From the NCBI GenBank assembly GCA_963693285.1, contig OY848927.1:746501-810500 (forward strand): a stretch of DNA of 64,000 nucleotides, given 5' to 3'. The position numbers and the translations under genes were made by a program. Shown piece after piece: positions 1 to 11,398 of this stretch (positions are counted from its first letter, which is position 1; every line of letters starts with the position of its first letter). A model generated the notes under the pieces. That model had not been told where the DNA came from and searched no databases. It saw nothing but the letters and a program-made list of their open reading frames with translations. Origin of the DNA: Xestospongia muta. Its lineage: Eukaryota > Porifera > Demospongiae > Haplosclerida > Petrosiidae.

Positions 1-222
1 GGTCACGACAACATTGGATAAATGCATCAACCTATAGGAAATGGATAGAAGATGGCCAAATGCAAATAGATGAAAACTTTAACCAAAATGTTAAGATCAT
101 GTAGTATGAACTTTATCACTATGCAGAGAAAATACTAAGATCATGCAGCCAAAACTTTGCAAAGGAAATGTTGAGGAAATGCTAAGATTGTGCACCCAAA
201 ACTTTAAGATCATGATTCATAC
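1..222. other. Intronic sequence of the dynein gene with degenerate short repeats
   Basis: No exon is visible. The stretch repeats variants of a CCAAAACTTTAAGATCATG motif several times, giving a loose 30-50 bp periodicity. It should be intron of the truncated dynein gene. Confidence 0.5.
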
Positions 223-1993
223 TTGTGCAAAGATACTTGACTCATCCAGTACCCACTCTTCTGAAGACATCTTACTATGTACAGCACTGATGTGATCATA
301 AGTGTCTTTCCAGGCTCTACAACAACTGATACACTCTCCTAATACATCTCTACTTCTTTCTACTTGTCCCTCAAAAATATCATCAAGAGATATCTTGACA
401 CGACAACGAGCAATAATCTCACTGCTCACCTGAGAAGGATAGAGAGAGAGACAAATGAATATATTATCTTCATACTTCAGATAACAGAACATACTTTTCT
501 CAGTAATGCTGTGAGTTTTTCACAGCTGTGATAATGTTCAGAATTAAGCCAAATCATTCTTACAATACTAAGAAGATGAGGTAATAGAGCTGGAATATCT
601 TTAGGTTGAGCATTAGCCAAATCAGTACAAGGTCCACTGAGAGTGGATAGAAACTTGAGACAATTCTCAGCTTTGAAATGACTATCCTAAAATGGTATAA
701 ATAGGAGCTATAATGGAATGCATCCAGTGGAATAGTTTGTCCTATTCCGTGATACTAAGTACTAACTTTTATTTGCTGAGCTAGTTTAACAAAGGGTTCC
801 AAATATGAGGATTTAGCTTTCTCTAAAATAGAAGTTACATATCCAACACCTGGATGAGATAACTGTTGAGTTAGGCCTGAAAGAGGTAGAATAAAAAGTT
901 ACTATGAGTGCTCTTTCATGTACCTGAGAGATCTTCACATCGAGCTCTCCAAAATTCAATTTCTTGTAGAGGACCAGAAGTATCCGCACTCTCTAGACTC
1001 TCTTGACTGCTGAGAAGTTCTTTGATTTGCCGTGTCCAATGAATGACAATAACTAAAAAAGATACAAGTACTATGTGTAAGATATACATATATACATATG
1101 CTGTTACCTTCCATTCTTTGAACAAACTCTTTATTTTTGTGAGATTCAGGATCAGCCATCATAGGGCCTTCATCTGGTACATAAAGAACAGTATGACCCA
1201 CAGTTTTGTGTTCAGCATCAGTCAATTGTGCTAAAAACTTGTGCAAGTGATTAAAAAATTCATTCCGTACACCTGAAGAGGTAATCAGTTAAAGAAAAAG
1301 AATGTCCACATATTTTTGCTTATTAAACACTAAATGAAATAACAGTCTTGTCCATCTATTTTAAAAAGTCAATGACATAATATTTGACACCTAAAGTATT
1401 ATTAATGTAGGATACTATCAGGCCAACTTGTGTTAACAAAAAATGTTGGTCCATACATATCTTGCATCAGTCTTAATAGACAGGCTACATGATCAGGGAG
1501 TAATGTCCCATATTGAACAACATCGAGGAAGTTATCTGATGTCAATGTTTCAGGAGCAACTCTTATGAAATATGCTAGCTCTTTTACTGGTGTGGTCGGA
1601 AAGGACTCAGCTAGCTGTAGACCTCTCTGAGGGTCATTGTAGATTACAAGTAATTGTTGAGATGGATCTCGTATAAAGTTGGTTAGTTGTAATGTATGTT
1701 CTGATGTCCAACTGTCTGCTGTAACATCAGAGAGACAGACACGAAGTTTGATCAACTCAGACTACAATAAATTGAAAAACTATTATGAACTAAAGAAAAC
1801 AGACTTATTTGTGCTTGAATTATTTACTGACTAGCCCACTTACATCATCTGGAACAGAAGTGCCACTGGGCTCGCCTGAGGCATTGTCAGTTCCTCCTGT
1901 CTCAGTGGGTACTACACCCGGAGAGAGATCGTTCGGTCGGATATCGTTCTCTCCCTCTGGAAGACTGATATCAGAGAGTTCACTTTCACTCAT
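223..1993 (-). CDS. Axonemal dynein heavy chain, N-terminal part (5' end only)
   Basis: Heavy chain of a ciliary outer- or inner-arm dynein; only the N-terminal tail (DHC_N1 region, which binds intermediate chains) is present because the gene runs off the left edge. Seven exons keep one frame: 1844-1993, 1416-1761, 1108-1272, 924-1052, 767-876, 495-686 and 223-429 (433 residues visible). The start at 1993 gives an acidic leader beginning MSESELSDIS. Family-like stretches include a tryptophan-rich segment ending NTSWPD, HTVLYVPDE, IHWTRQIKELL and EIEFWRARCEDLSG, then KPKDIPALLPHLLSIVR-like and CRVKISLDDIFEG segments. The spacing resembles DNAH2/DNAH10-type chains, but the paralogue cannot be fixed from this fragment. 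It lies head to head with the gasdermin-like gene. Confidence 0.85.
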
Positions 1994-2092
1994 CTTTGTT
2001 CAGTTCTTTCCTAGAGAAAACTTGTAGTTCAGAAATGGAGTTGCTAAGCAACAAATAATTGAGCTCCGCCTTTTTTGATTAGCAAGATCGTC
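1994..2092. promoter_or_regulatory. Short divergent promoter, dynein heavy chain / gasdermin-like
   Basis: Only 99 bp separate the two opposed start codons, so the core promoters and 5' leaders must overlap. No TATA box is obvious. A shared regulatory region is inferred from geometry alone. Confidence 0.5.
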
Positions 2093-3614
2093 ATGTCTTC
2101 CCAAACTGTGTTTGAGCACGCTGTGAAGCACCATCTTCCTCATGCTTTTTGCTCTGTCCTTGAAAGGATAGATGAGTTTCAAATAGGAACTGTTCTCACT
2201 TTTCACGATAAGCCACATTGGTGGCGTAAAAAGGAGCTCGATTTCACTAGTCTACCTTTGGAAGCATTAATCACAGATGATCTGAAGAATGACTTTAAAT
2301 TGCAAACGGAAAAAAAAATCTTATTCTCAGAAAGTGATGATCAATCCAATCGTGTTGTTGATGTCGATTTAGATTTGGATGCTGAAGTAATTAACTGTGC
2401 ATCAATGTGTGTGTCATAGCCCTGTTCCCAAACTCCATTAACATTGGAAGCATGGGAATGAAACTATTATTATATAATTATATATTTATATCATATGACA
2501 TTATTTTTTTCATAGATGAAAGTAGCATGGGTACACTTAGGTGGTAAACTTGGTGGTGATGGGAAGAAGGTAGTAGCATTATCTGTTAAGTTTGGGTCTG
2601 TCAGTCACATTGTCTCAAATGTGTTTGAAGTTCTCAGTTCAAAGCAGTATACTGTTGACGTCAATCATTTTATAGTGAAAGAAGCACTTGCAAAAGGAGA
2701 TGCTCTTTTTGTTATTTCTTCAATTTATGAGTCCCAGAAAGCCGACATCAAGGTAAATTAAATTTAATGGTGTTACTATTTATAGATATCTAAAAATAGT
2801 TACAAAATTAATTAGCAATAATTATAGATATTATAAGAGTAAACAAAGAAATGAATTCATATGTGTTTATAAATTGTGTGCATAATGTAACCTGTTTTAC
2901 AACAGATTAGTGAAAAAGAGCATTTAAAAATTGGAACAGATGACGATGAAAGTAAAAATGATGCCAAGCCTACAACCACTACTACTAAAGCTACTGAAGA
3001 CGACAAGAAGGCTACTGGAGAAACAATCAAAGTAGCTGGAGAAAGTGGTGATGGTAAAAGTGATGCTGGAGCCGATACCTCTGGAATTATTGGTACATTT
3101 ATTGTCTGTGTTGACTTTTCTATATTACCAAATACAAAACCAGTATTCAATCTTATGTAATCATTGTATAATATGTCCATCACTCCATTCAGTAACTTAA
3201 TAGTAATACTATACACTTTCTATCTCACTAGTTACCAATCGAGATATACCAACTAACATTGGTTTCCATGTGTTAAAGGTTACTGTAAACAAGAATGGTG
3301 TATTAGTCCCTGTGGAGAAAAGTGGATTTACTCATCACCACAAAGTAAAGTGCTATAATTGTAGTATTGACGTTATTATTTCATTATAGATCCATCTTCC
3401 TTTTGCTGACACCTATTTTGTACCAACAGGGAAGCAGCCATCTGCTGATGACCATGATAAGGGTGAAGCTACTGGAGGTGGAGCTACTCCTAAGGAAAGT
3501 GGTAAACAAGATGATAAGCCAAAAGCTAAATCTAAAGAGAAGCAACCAAAACAAACAGAAGATAAAGAAGCTGCTCCTGAAAAGGAAGGTGGTGATGACA
3601 AAAAAGAGGAATGA
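2093..3614 (+). CDS. Gasdermin-like protein (N-terminal pore-forming domain type)
   Basis: Five exons, all in phase: 2093-2386, 2516-2752, 2906-3092, 3232-3344 and 3390-3614, giving 351 residues. The N-terminus reads like a gasdermin/pejvakin N-domain: FEHAV helix, then a long gap to HDKPHWWRKKELDFTSLPLE, which mimics the family pattern of an aromatic/basic strand followed by a threonine/serine-proline-leucine turn. Exon 2 fits the glycine-rich strand and the following amphipathic segments, ending LFVISSIYES. Residues about 180-235 are a Thr/Lys/Asp-rich linker; about 240-275 form a further strand pair (FHVLKVTVNKNGVLVPV). The last 75 residues are a charged Lys/Glu tail. No helical C-terminal repressor domain is visible, unlike vertebrate GSDMs but like fungal RCD-1 proteins. 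If the family call is right, it would act in membrane permeabilisation or cell death. The call rests on remote similarity. Confidence 0.55.
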
Positions 3615-3863
3615 ATATCTACTTTTGAATTCATATTCATCATTTCTAATATTGTGTTATTTGTACTTGTTTTTTAAAAACTTTCATGACAGTTCTGTAT
3701 CAAACTGAAACTGAAACTAATTGATACTGACATTTTCAATGTTACTGTACTTTATATGGTTTGGTTGTATTACTTATATATTTGTTGTTTTGAGTGACAT
3801 TTAGTTTAACCAGAAGAAATATATAACAATACACACACACACACATTATTAATATATGATATA
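3615..3863. other. Convergent 3' intergenic region with a short CA repeat
   Basis: 249 bp lie between the stop codons of the gasdermin-like gene and UVRAG. It is AT-rich, contains a (CA)n run at about 3830-3845, and no coding signal is visible. Confidence 0.5.
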
Positions 3864-6800
3864 TTATTCTCCATTGCCATCTTCGTACATTGATGATACA
3901 AGTGACAATTCTGGTCTAACATTAGAATATAAAATATCTGAATTAGTCCTAACATATGCTTGAGATCCAGTCCCATGAGATTCAGGCTCAGTCTCAAGTT
4001 GTGGAAACTCAGACCTGTGTCTTAATGTGTCAGAATTGAACTGCTGTGGATCGCTACTAGAATAAATTTGTGAATGAAATGGAGAATGGCAAGACACTGG
4101 AGGTAAGTCATCAACAGGTAAGTTTGTCAAGACTCGATCGGCATTAGAAAATGGGTGTGGCACATCTAATGCATACACAGTTCTGTTGGAAGGTGAATCA
4201 GACAATTGAAACGAGCCTTGGTCTGTTTGCACTAATTCTAAAGAGAATTTCTTTTGTCTTGAACGAGGAGGTGTTGATCTGAAAAGTACAGGTGAATGAG
4301 AGCGATCTACCAAAGGAGATGATCGTAAACGAGGACTTTGATCTGGTGACCACTCCTCTTCTTGTTCCAGGAGAATTCCATTAGGAAACTCAAAGGATCT
4401 AGGTGTGACTGATCTCTCATGGCTGCTCTCACTCGGGTCTAGTAGCACTTGGGAAATGGGTATAGAAAGTGGTTCAAAGGATGAGGTAGTTGTGGGACCC
4501 ATTATTGAAATTGAGGGAACTGAAGACTCTTTTAACGGAAATATACTGAAAAAGAAAAAAAATACAATTTGACATTCCTGCTGGTATACAACTGCAATTT
4601 CCCTGCCTGCTTCCCTCCCTCCCTCCCTCCTGACAATGTTCCCTCCTCTAACCTGTATTTGTCCATCATTAACTTGTCCAACAAGTTTTTCAAGTTAAAT
4701 AGTGTTTTTTTAGCATTTGCTTTCGAGTTGCTATAACCACAATGCTGTCGCAGCTGAAAGAAAATGTCATTATGATCAAACCTCTTTTAACTAACCTGTA
4801 AAATATCTCTCCATAAAAGGTAAAGACCAAACTGATAGAGAGCTTTTTCTGTGCCTCTGATATAAAGTGGAAATCTAAAGAAAGAGATGCATAACAGAGC
4901 ATTCATAAAACTGTACTCACTCTCTGACGTCAAGTCCATCATGATAATTGTCACAAATCATAGATCGAGAACCAACAGGTTGTATAGGGTATTGTAGTGG
5001 TATCAGAAGGAATTGGCCCAATAGATGAACTAGATGACATACAAAACCAAGAGCCACACCTGTTTGATCAGCCGATGATGCTCCTGTTAATTAATTTGAA
5101 TGTAGTGCAATGATTAGTTGACCATACCCACCTGATTCCATGGGGTCTCCATGAGGTAATATGACATCACAGATAGTGAAAGTTTCATTTAATTGTTTGA
5201 TGCAGAAAGTTTCTGCTAACTCTGATATGAGAGTTCTCTGTCTTAAATGTAATTGTTTTTTGTTCTTTATAAGTTGTTCCCTGAAAAGCACAAAAACTCA
5301 TCACTCACAGTAATCTCCCTCAATTATATTATTATTTTATTATTTCTGTTTTTCATTCCAGCTGTTTCTTACCTTCTTTGAGAAAATAACATGCTATCAT
5401 TTTCAAATTTAGTTTTTGATTTTGCAAATCGTTTTTGATTATCAGATAGCAACTTTTCTCTGTTATCTAGTGAACTTCTTAAGTTGTTCAATCTTTCTCT
5501 TTCTAAACATTAGTAGACAAATATTAAGCTATATCTTATAATTACCTTCAGTTAGTATTTGTCTTTGTTCCTCTAACTGTTTTCTGAGGAGCTCAACGCG
5601 AGTTTTAAGTTGACAATGTTTTGTTCTCTAAATATATAAAGTATTCAAAATAATGGTAGCTATCCTAGTTCACTGTGGTAAGTACTAATGTTCACTAGCC
5701 TAGAGCTTACTAATGGTAGCCATTCTAGGTTACTGTGGTAAGTACTAATGTTCACTAGTCTAGAGCTTACTAATGGTAGCCATTCTAGGTCACTGTGATA
5801 AGTACTAATGTTCACTAGTCTAGAGCCTACTAATGGTAGCCATTCTAGGTCACTGTGGTAAGTACTGATGTTCACTAGTCTAGAGCTTACTAATGGTAGC
5901 CATTCTAGGTCACTGTGGTAAGTACTGATGTTCACTAGTCTAGTGCGGCAATACATTTACCATATTAGTGGCATCAATCTGTTTTTGTTGAGCAAGTGCA
6001 ATCTGTCGTTTATCTTCTTTGAGTGTCTGTCTAAGCATAGACAGTCTTTTTTGTTGATCTATCAATCTACAAAAACCATGAACAAACACATTTATACACA
6101 CCAGGTAAGCATATAAGATAGCAAGCATACCTCTGCAAGTCTTTTAAATTATAAGAATCATTGACCTACAGGTAAATGATAGTAGTCAAGAATGAACTAT
6201 ATAGCTAGTGGATAGCATCCTATAGACATATTTACAACACCAAACTGTCTTTGTTAATAGTATTTTTTCCTTTGAAATAATTTTAATAATTTAAGCTATA
6301 ATCTAACTGTGCATTAATGACTTAAGCTTTTAATAATACCAATACACTAGTAACACGTCTAAGTAATGCTACCATCATAATGGTACAAAAAGGTCACATG
6401 ACAAATGCAAAGTGATCACCTGACCTTTGATTTTAATAATACCAATACACTAGTAACACATCTAAGTAATGCGAACATCATAATGGTACAAAAGGTCACA
6501 TGACAAATGCAAAGTGATCACCTGACCTTTGATTTTAATAATACCAATAAACTAGTAACACATCTAAGTAATGCGAACATCATAATGGTACAATAAGGTC
6601 ACATGACAAATGCACAGTGATCACCTGACCTCTGATTTTTTAACTTCAATGAGACTATTATGAGGAAGATAATTTATTAGCTCATTATAATAGTTGGAGT
6701 GATAAGGAGATGGTACTCCTCCTGTCTCAGGACTACAGTAATAACCTTCTGATGTACCAATAATGATACTATTATTAGGAAAGTTTGACTGATCTCTACG

Positions 6801-8241
6801 ACAGATCTGAATAACAGAAGTGATGATAAATGACAAATGAGTTGACAAATGAACCATAAAAGTAATAAAAATATTGAGTACTTAAGTAAGTATATTCATG
6901 ATATTTAATCTCTAGCTATAGAGTATAAAATAATGTTAAAAACTAATGAACTGATGAGATGATTGAACAATGGTTAGAAAAAGCATTTACTTACTGCCAT
7001 TCCCAAATGTATGTATTGTGTTAGGTTAATAACTTTCTCAAAGCAAAAAAGGTCTTCATTTCTACTGACAACAAGGAACCATACTTTAATTAGAAACTCT
7101 AAAATGAAGAAGTTAAAGAAATCACAACCCAGTTATATTAATTATTAAAGGAGGATACTGTTAAATATAAAATGCTTTCCGACTGCTTCGTGTGTAAATG
7201 ATAGTGAGCCCCAGGTAGGATTCTGAAAAGTAAAAAGAACAATAAATTGACAGTTCCATGGCACCATCCATCAATCCATTTGTGTATCCATCTATGTATT
7301 TCTATTCATCCATTTTTCATCTATTCATCCATACATCCACTCATTACTTACATATGTCTCTTGTAGTGCACTGCTAGTATAGATAACTATATAAAAAATC
7401 AAATAGTAAAGGAACTCTACTAGTGATGAGTAGTACTGACTAGTACATCATATTTACAGCACACAACATGCACCACTACAATACAATGTAATAACAGTGT
7501 TAACAAGATGTGTACTATATCATCAATATATAACATAGCATATATATATACTGAATTAAGACTTATTGAATTTTGAGGTTTAAGAAAATGAAGATGAATA
7601 TTACTAAAGTTCATTAGCAAACATAATAGTTTTTAAACAGACTATTCAAAGCAAATGGTCTCTTATGTATAGATGAGTAAAACTTGTTAAACCAATAAAA
7701 CCAACCAGTTATACATGTATCATGTAAAGTGATATTACGGTGAGCATATAGTAAGTTGTAGGGTATATACACGTTCCTCCTATCATTTTCTTATTTAATT
7801 TTAGTTACACCCCTCATACATGCTTAACATATGGATTTACGTAAATACCTAATTACCAATCATCCATTAATTATTCATTGTTTTAGCTGTTCAATCAAAC
7901 TAAGCTCACATAACAGATGAAAATGATAAGACCATTACTTGATCCTTGACCACACCCATCATCATCATTGGATTGACTTACTATCCTTATTGCTTTCCAA
8001 ATCATGTAGTGTAAACCTAACACTGACAGATAGTGGGTCCCATAATATTGGTTCAGGGGGGAATATATTACGAATAGCCAAACTTCGTACATGACGCAAT
8101 CTCCGCTAAATCAAGAAAGTAAAGACATTATTAAACGTGAAAACAGGACAATAACTGGATTATTGTTGGCTCTAATTACTTTACCTGTTGTGATCTAAGG
8201 TTAACATGTCGAGGAGCACGGGGAGGCTTTGCAGCGGCCAT
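3864..8241 (-). CDS. UVRAG: UVRAG homologue, Beclin-1/VPS34 complex II subunit
   Basis: UVRAG (yeast Vps38) joins Beclin-1, VPS34 and VPS15 to make PI3P on endosomes and maturing autophagosomes. Fifteen exons keep one frame: 8185-8241, 7982-8105, 7352-7386, 7159-7222, 6995-7098, 6630-6806, 6131-6165, 5961-6066, 5546-5627, 5373-5502, 5132-5280, 4921-5083, 4796-4874, 4653-4753 and 3864-4545. The 695 residues match the usual length (about 700). Residues about 20-150 form the C2 domain (RRLRHVRSLAIRNI, NPTWGSLSF), 150-187 contain the SEGYYCSPE signature, and about 190-310 are coiled coil, which pairs with Beclin-1 in the family. About 310-470 is the membrane-binding region (LISELAETFCIKQL, GVALGFVCHLVHLLGQFL, FPLYIRGTEKALYQFGLYLL). 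From 470 on is a Ser/Pro-rich disordered tail. Two introns carry tandem repeats. It is head to head with the GST gene. Confidence 0.93.
5652..5942. repeat. 60-bp tandem repeat, about 5 copies, in a UVRAG intron
   Basis: The unit (core TAATGGTAGCCATTCTAGGT, then CACTGTGGTAAGTACT) recurs at exactly 60 bp. Copies differ by 1-4 bases. The array fills the intron between exons 5961-6066 and 5546-5627. Sixty is a multiple of three, so a spurious minus-strand open frame runs through it. Confidence 0.9.
6328..6636. repeat. About 103-bp tandem repeat, 3 copies, in a UVRAG intron and overlapping a splice donor
   Basis: The unit starts TTTTAATAATACCAATACAC and ends GATCACCTGACCTTTGA; copies begin at about 6328, 6431 and 6533. 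The distal end of copy 3 contains the real minus-strand splice donor of exon 6630-6806, so the other copies carry donor look-alikes. Confidence 0.85.
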
Positions 8242-8426
8242 ATCCTGAAGGAATCTATACGTCAAGCCTGTAAGAGACAACTCATTACATCGCTGTACAT
8301 TCGAGCCACACCCATAATGTTACAGTCAGCTCCTCCCCTAATTATAAATAATTATTACATGACGCGCTATATACGCTATAATATTTTTTATGTAACATTC
8401 CGGATATAAGCATTATTTATAACTTT
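8242..8426. promoter_or_regulatory. Divergent promoter region, UVRAG / GST
   Basis: 185 bp separate the two start codons. No TATA element is clear near either start; AT-rich blocks lie at about 8340-8400. Shared control is inferred from spacing. Confidence 0.45.
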
Positions 8427-9662
8427 ATGCTTTGCCTCTCGTCTAAAGCAAAGCATTTGAGCTGTCTTTCTCGTGCGATTTGGTGCAACTATAGTACATC
8501 CACTATGTCACAGAATAAGAAAGATGATGCCAAACAAGATGCACGCATTTTGTCCACTGCAAACGAAAAGGGAGAATTTGTACGTCAACCCAGTTCATTC
8601 AGAAATTGGATATCAATTAATGGAAGTACTGGTTTCAAAGCTGAGGCTGGTCGCTATCATCTCTATGTCTCATATGCTTGTCCATGGGCTCATCGTACTC
8701 TAATAACACGTAAACTTAAAGGTCTTACTGATGTTATTACTGTTGACGTGGTTGATTATCATAATGCTGAATTGGGATGGAAGTTTAATCCTAAAGTAGA
8801 GGGTGCAACACCAGATACAGTCTATGGTTTCTCGTATCTCAGAGATGTGTATTTCAAAGTAGACCCTAATTATGATGGTAGAATCAGTGTTCCGGTTCTC
8901 TTTGACAAACAAAAGGAGACTATTGTTAACAATGAGTCGGCAGAAATTATTCGCATGCTTAATTCGGAGTTTAATGAGTTCTCTGCTACTCCTGAAGCAA
9001 AGGCTATTGATTTGTATCCAGCTGAACTTCGTCAACAAATTGATGAACTAAATGAATGGATTTACACGTGAGAATATATTTATATTCAACTGTCTATCCA
9101 CTCATCTCTACCTATATATATTATATTCTATCTTCTTTATAGTGGCATTAATAACGGTGTATATCGTGCTGGTTTTGCTTATACTCAAACAGCATATGAT
9201 AAAGCTGTGAGAGAAGTATTTACTGCATTGGATCGTGTTGAAGAGATACTCTCTCAGCAACGATATCTCACTGGCTCACAACTTACAGAGGCTGATGTAC
9301 GTTTATATACAACTCTGGTCCGATTTGATCTAGTCTATGTTGGTCATTTCAAGGTACATATTTAATGAGTATTATTGTCAAGCATTGTCATTGTTTTAGT
9401 GCAATAAGAAGCGTATTGTAGATTATCCTAACTTGTGGGGTTACTTGAGGGACTTACACAATACTCCCGGATTTGGTGAGACAACTAATAGGTTTCATAT
9501 CGAACATCATTATCAGGTGGGCTTTATTTTGTCCACTCTTTATACTTCCTTTATATTCAATAGGAATGCCATCTCCAGATTAATCCTAAAGGCATTGTGG
9601 CTATTGGACCAGACATTGACTACTCTATTCCTCATGATCGTGCTACAAGATTTATTACTTAA
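8427..9662 (+). CDS. Glutathionyl-hydroquinone reductase-like glutathione S-transferase (ECM4/Xi class)
   Basis: Predicted to reduce glutathionyl-hydroquinones using glutathione. Four exons in phase: 8427-9067, 9143-9353, 9400-9516 and 9564-9662 (355 residues). The thioredoxin-fold half carries SYACPWAHR at about residues 81-89; its CPWA cysteine is the catalytic cysteine of this class. [10 protein letters not shown] follows in the glutathione-binding region. The C-terminal helical half has the YRAGFAYTQ and DLHNTPGFG motifs and ends with a [13 protein letters not shown] stretch typical of the family. The first 25 residues are basic, Ser/Cys-rich and lack acidic residues, so a mitochondrial presequence is possible; a second ATG at residue 27 (MSQNKK) would give a cytosolic form. 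Family members are common in bacteria, fungi and plants and absent from vertebrates. Confidence 0.9.
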
Positions 9663-9756
9663 GTATTTGAATTCTCAAAGTGTGGTGGTAGCTTTGCATA
9701 ATTGAAACTTAAGAATTCAATGAGTCTGCCTTTATTGCAGATTATATTTATTTTTT

Positions 9757-11293
9757 TTAAGTTGTTTCTTGTTTTGATGTCTGTAGTATTGAGTTGAAAG
9801 TTCCTTCATTGATTAAAGTGACCATTGTCTGGAAGTGTAGTTGAGCTATTCGTTCTAAATCTTCTATCACTAAAAAGCACAAGGCAATGATTTTGGATAA
9901 CCAGCATTAATAGTCCATCAAGTCATAAACATCTTGCTAAGCATGTATTATAGAGTATATACCTCTCTTATTATAATGATGATTTCCACTTGCTAGGACT
10001 TTTCTAAGAAATGTTACCATAGCTCCAGAGGCAAGTGACCTCTCTGGTAGAGGTAAACACTCAAAGTAGTCAAAGTCCACAGTAAATGGATTAGGAGGAC
10101 AAGGAACAGTACAAATGGTGACTAGCTCAGCTATAATGTCCCATGGGGTCACATCTGTCAAATGGATAACAGTTATGTACATATACACTTGCCATGTAAA
10201 CACACCTTTTTCTTTCCAAGATGAAGTTGATTTGAGTTGTAAAGGAAAGTCTTTTTCTAGTTTGGTAGGACTACCAAATTGGACTAATCTCTCATGGTTA
10301 GTTCTGATCCACACATAGGGACAATTATAACGAGCATAACCAGCAATCAAGAACATAGTAGAATCTTCATCCTTGCATGGGAAGAGAGAAATAATGGGCC
10401 AGAAGTAATTGAATTAGCATTGAACAATAATCATTAAATGCTGTATAGAATGAATGATATGGTTAATAATAAAAATTACAAGTCAAAGGCTAAGTTGATA
10501 TAGGAGAGCATAAACTAACCTCGTCATCCTCTGTTTCACTGGGACTAGCAGGAGGTAAGCCCACGTCTATGTACCCATATCCACTTAACCTAAACAGCAA
10601 CATATCACTAATCCAAACCACCAAATCATTGATTTACTTTCTCTGCTGTTTTTGACTCATCATAAAAGATCCCCTTAATCAAGAAGATAATAAGTAACTG
10701 TTATTTAATAGTAGGGTATACACATACGATTGTTTGGGTAATGATCCCTGCCCATATCTAGCCAGTGAACTAGCAGGTGAATTTGCAGCTGACAAAATAA
10801 TGGGCACCTACAACACTATGTAATATGAATTAAGACAATGTTCACTAACAGAGGGTTCATTAACAATACTACATATCATCTCCTCTCTCCCACGAAGGTG
10901 AGTAGCAAAGTACTTGAAACCCTACAGTATCATTAATGAGATACCACAATGCATAACACATGATGCTGACAAGTATAATTAATTAGGTTAATATGATATG
11001 AGTGTTACATAGCCATAGCAACACATGTATACACATCGGCAGAAATTGATATGTTGTAACAAGTGAGCTTGAATTCTTTGGTTACAGTCTCATGTATTAA
11101 ATAGTCATGATAGCACACGTAAATACATGTACAGACTTCTTATTAAATTATTATTTCAGTGATATACAAATTTTAACTTACTTTGACACAACCAACTTTT
11201 AGCAATTCTGATAAGAAAATGTTTAATTTTTTCTTCTCAGCCTGTAGAAAAAACATATTAAAACAAAAAGAATTGAAAAAAATAAAGTACCAT
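9757..11293 (-). CDS. Unrecognised protein of about 263 residues
   Basis: I do not recognise the family. Nine exons keep one frame: an initial exon contributing only the ATG at 11291-11293, then 11182-11241, 10850-10921, 10728-10807, 10638-10673, 10520-10589, 10206-10371, 9963-10154 and 9757-9869. The protein starts AEKKKLNIFLSELL after the methionine. It has a GFKYFATHLRGREEMI helix, a serine/proline segment, a short acidic run (ETEDDEDED), then a compact region with CPYVWIRTNHERLVQFG and TPWDIIAELVTIC. No signal peptide or membrane segment is seen. Regular phases and strong splice sites argue that it is real. The start is the weakest part: exon 1 is inferred from ATG followed directly by a gtactt donor. 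It is head to head with CEP295 and convergent with the GST gene. Confidence 0.75.
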
Positions 11294-11398
11294 TTTTATT
11301 TAAAAATAATTAACTAAGTCACGTGACTTATGAATCAAAATTTTTTATTAGTTTCTTTTTAAAAACATGGCGGGAGTTGACATGAAAAGTTGATAATA
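11294..11398. promoter_or_regulatory. Divergent promoter with perfect CACGTG palindrome and a YY1-like box
   Basis: Only 105 bp separate the unknown gene from CEP295. At 11316-11329 lies the 14-bp perfect palindrome AAGTCACGTGACTT, which contains GTCACGTGAC, the consensus of the CLEAR/E-box element bound by MiT/TFE and USF factors in animals. At about 11364-11375 ACATGGCGGGAG resembles a YY1 site and also opens a small upstream frame (11366-11392). Function is inferred. Confidence 0.5.

Noticed and set aside
5660..5956. Minus-strand open frame with a repeated 20-residue unit
   Set aside because: It is the 60-bp intronic tandem repeat of UVRAG read in a stop-free frame; no splice or start context supports it.
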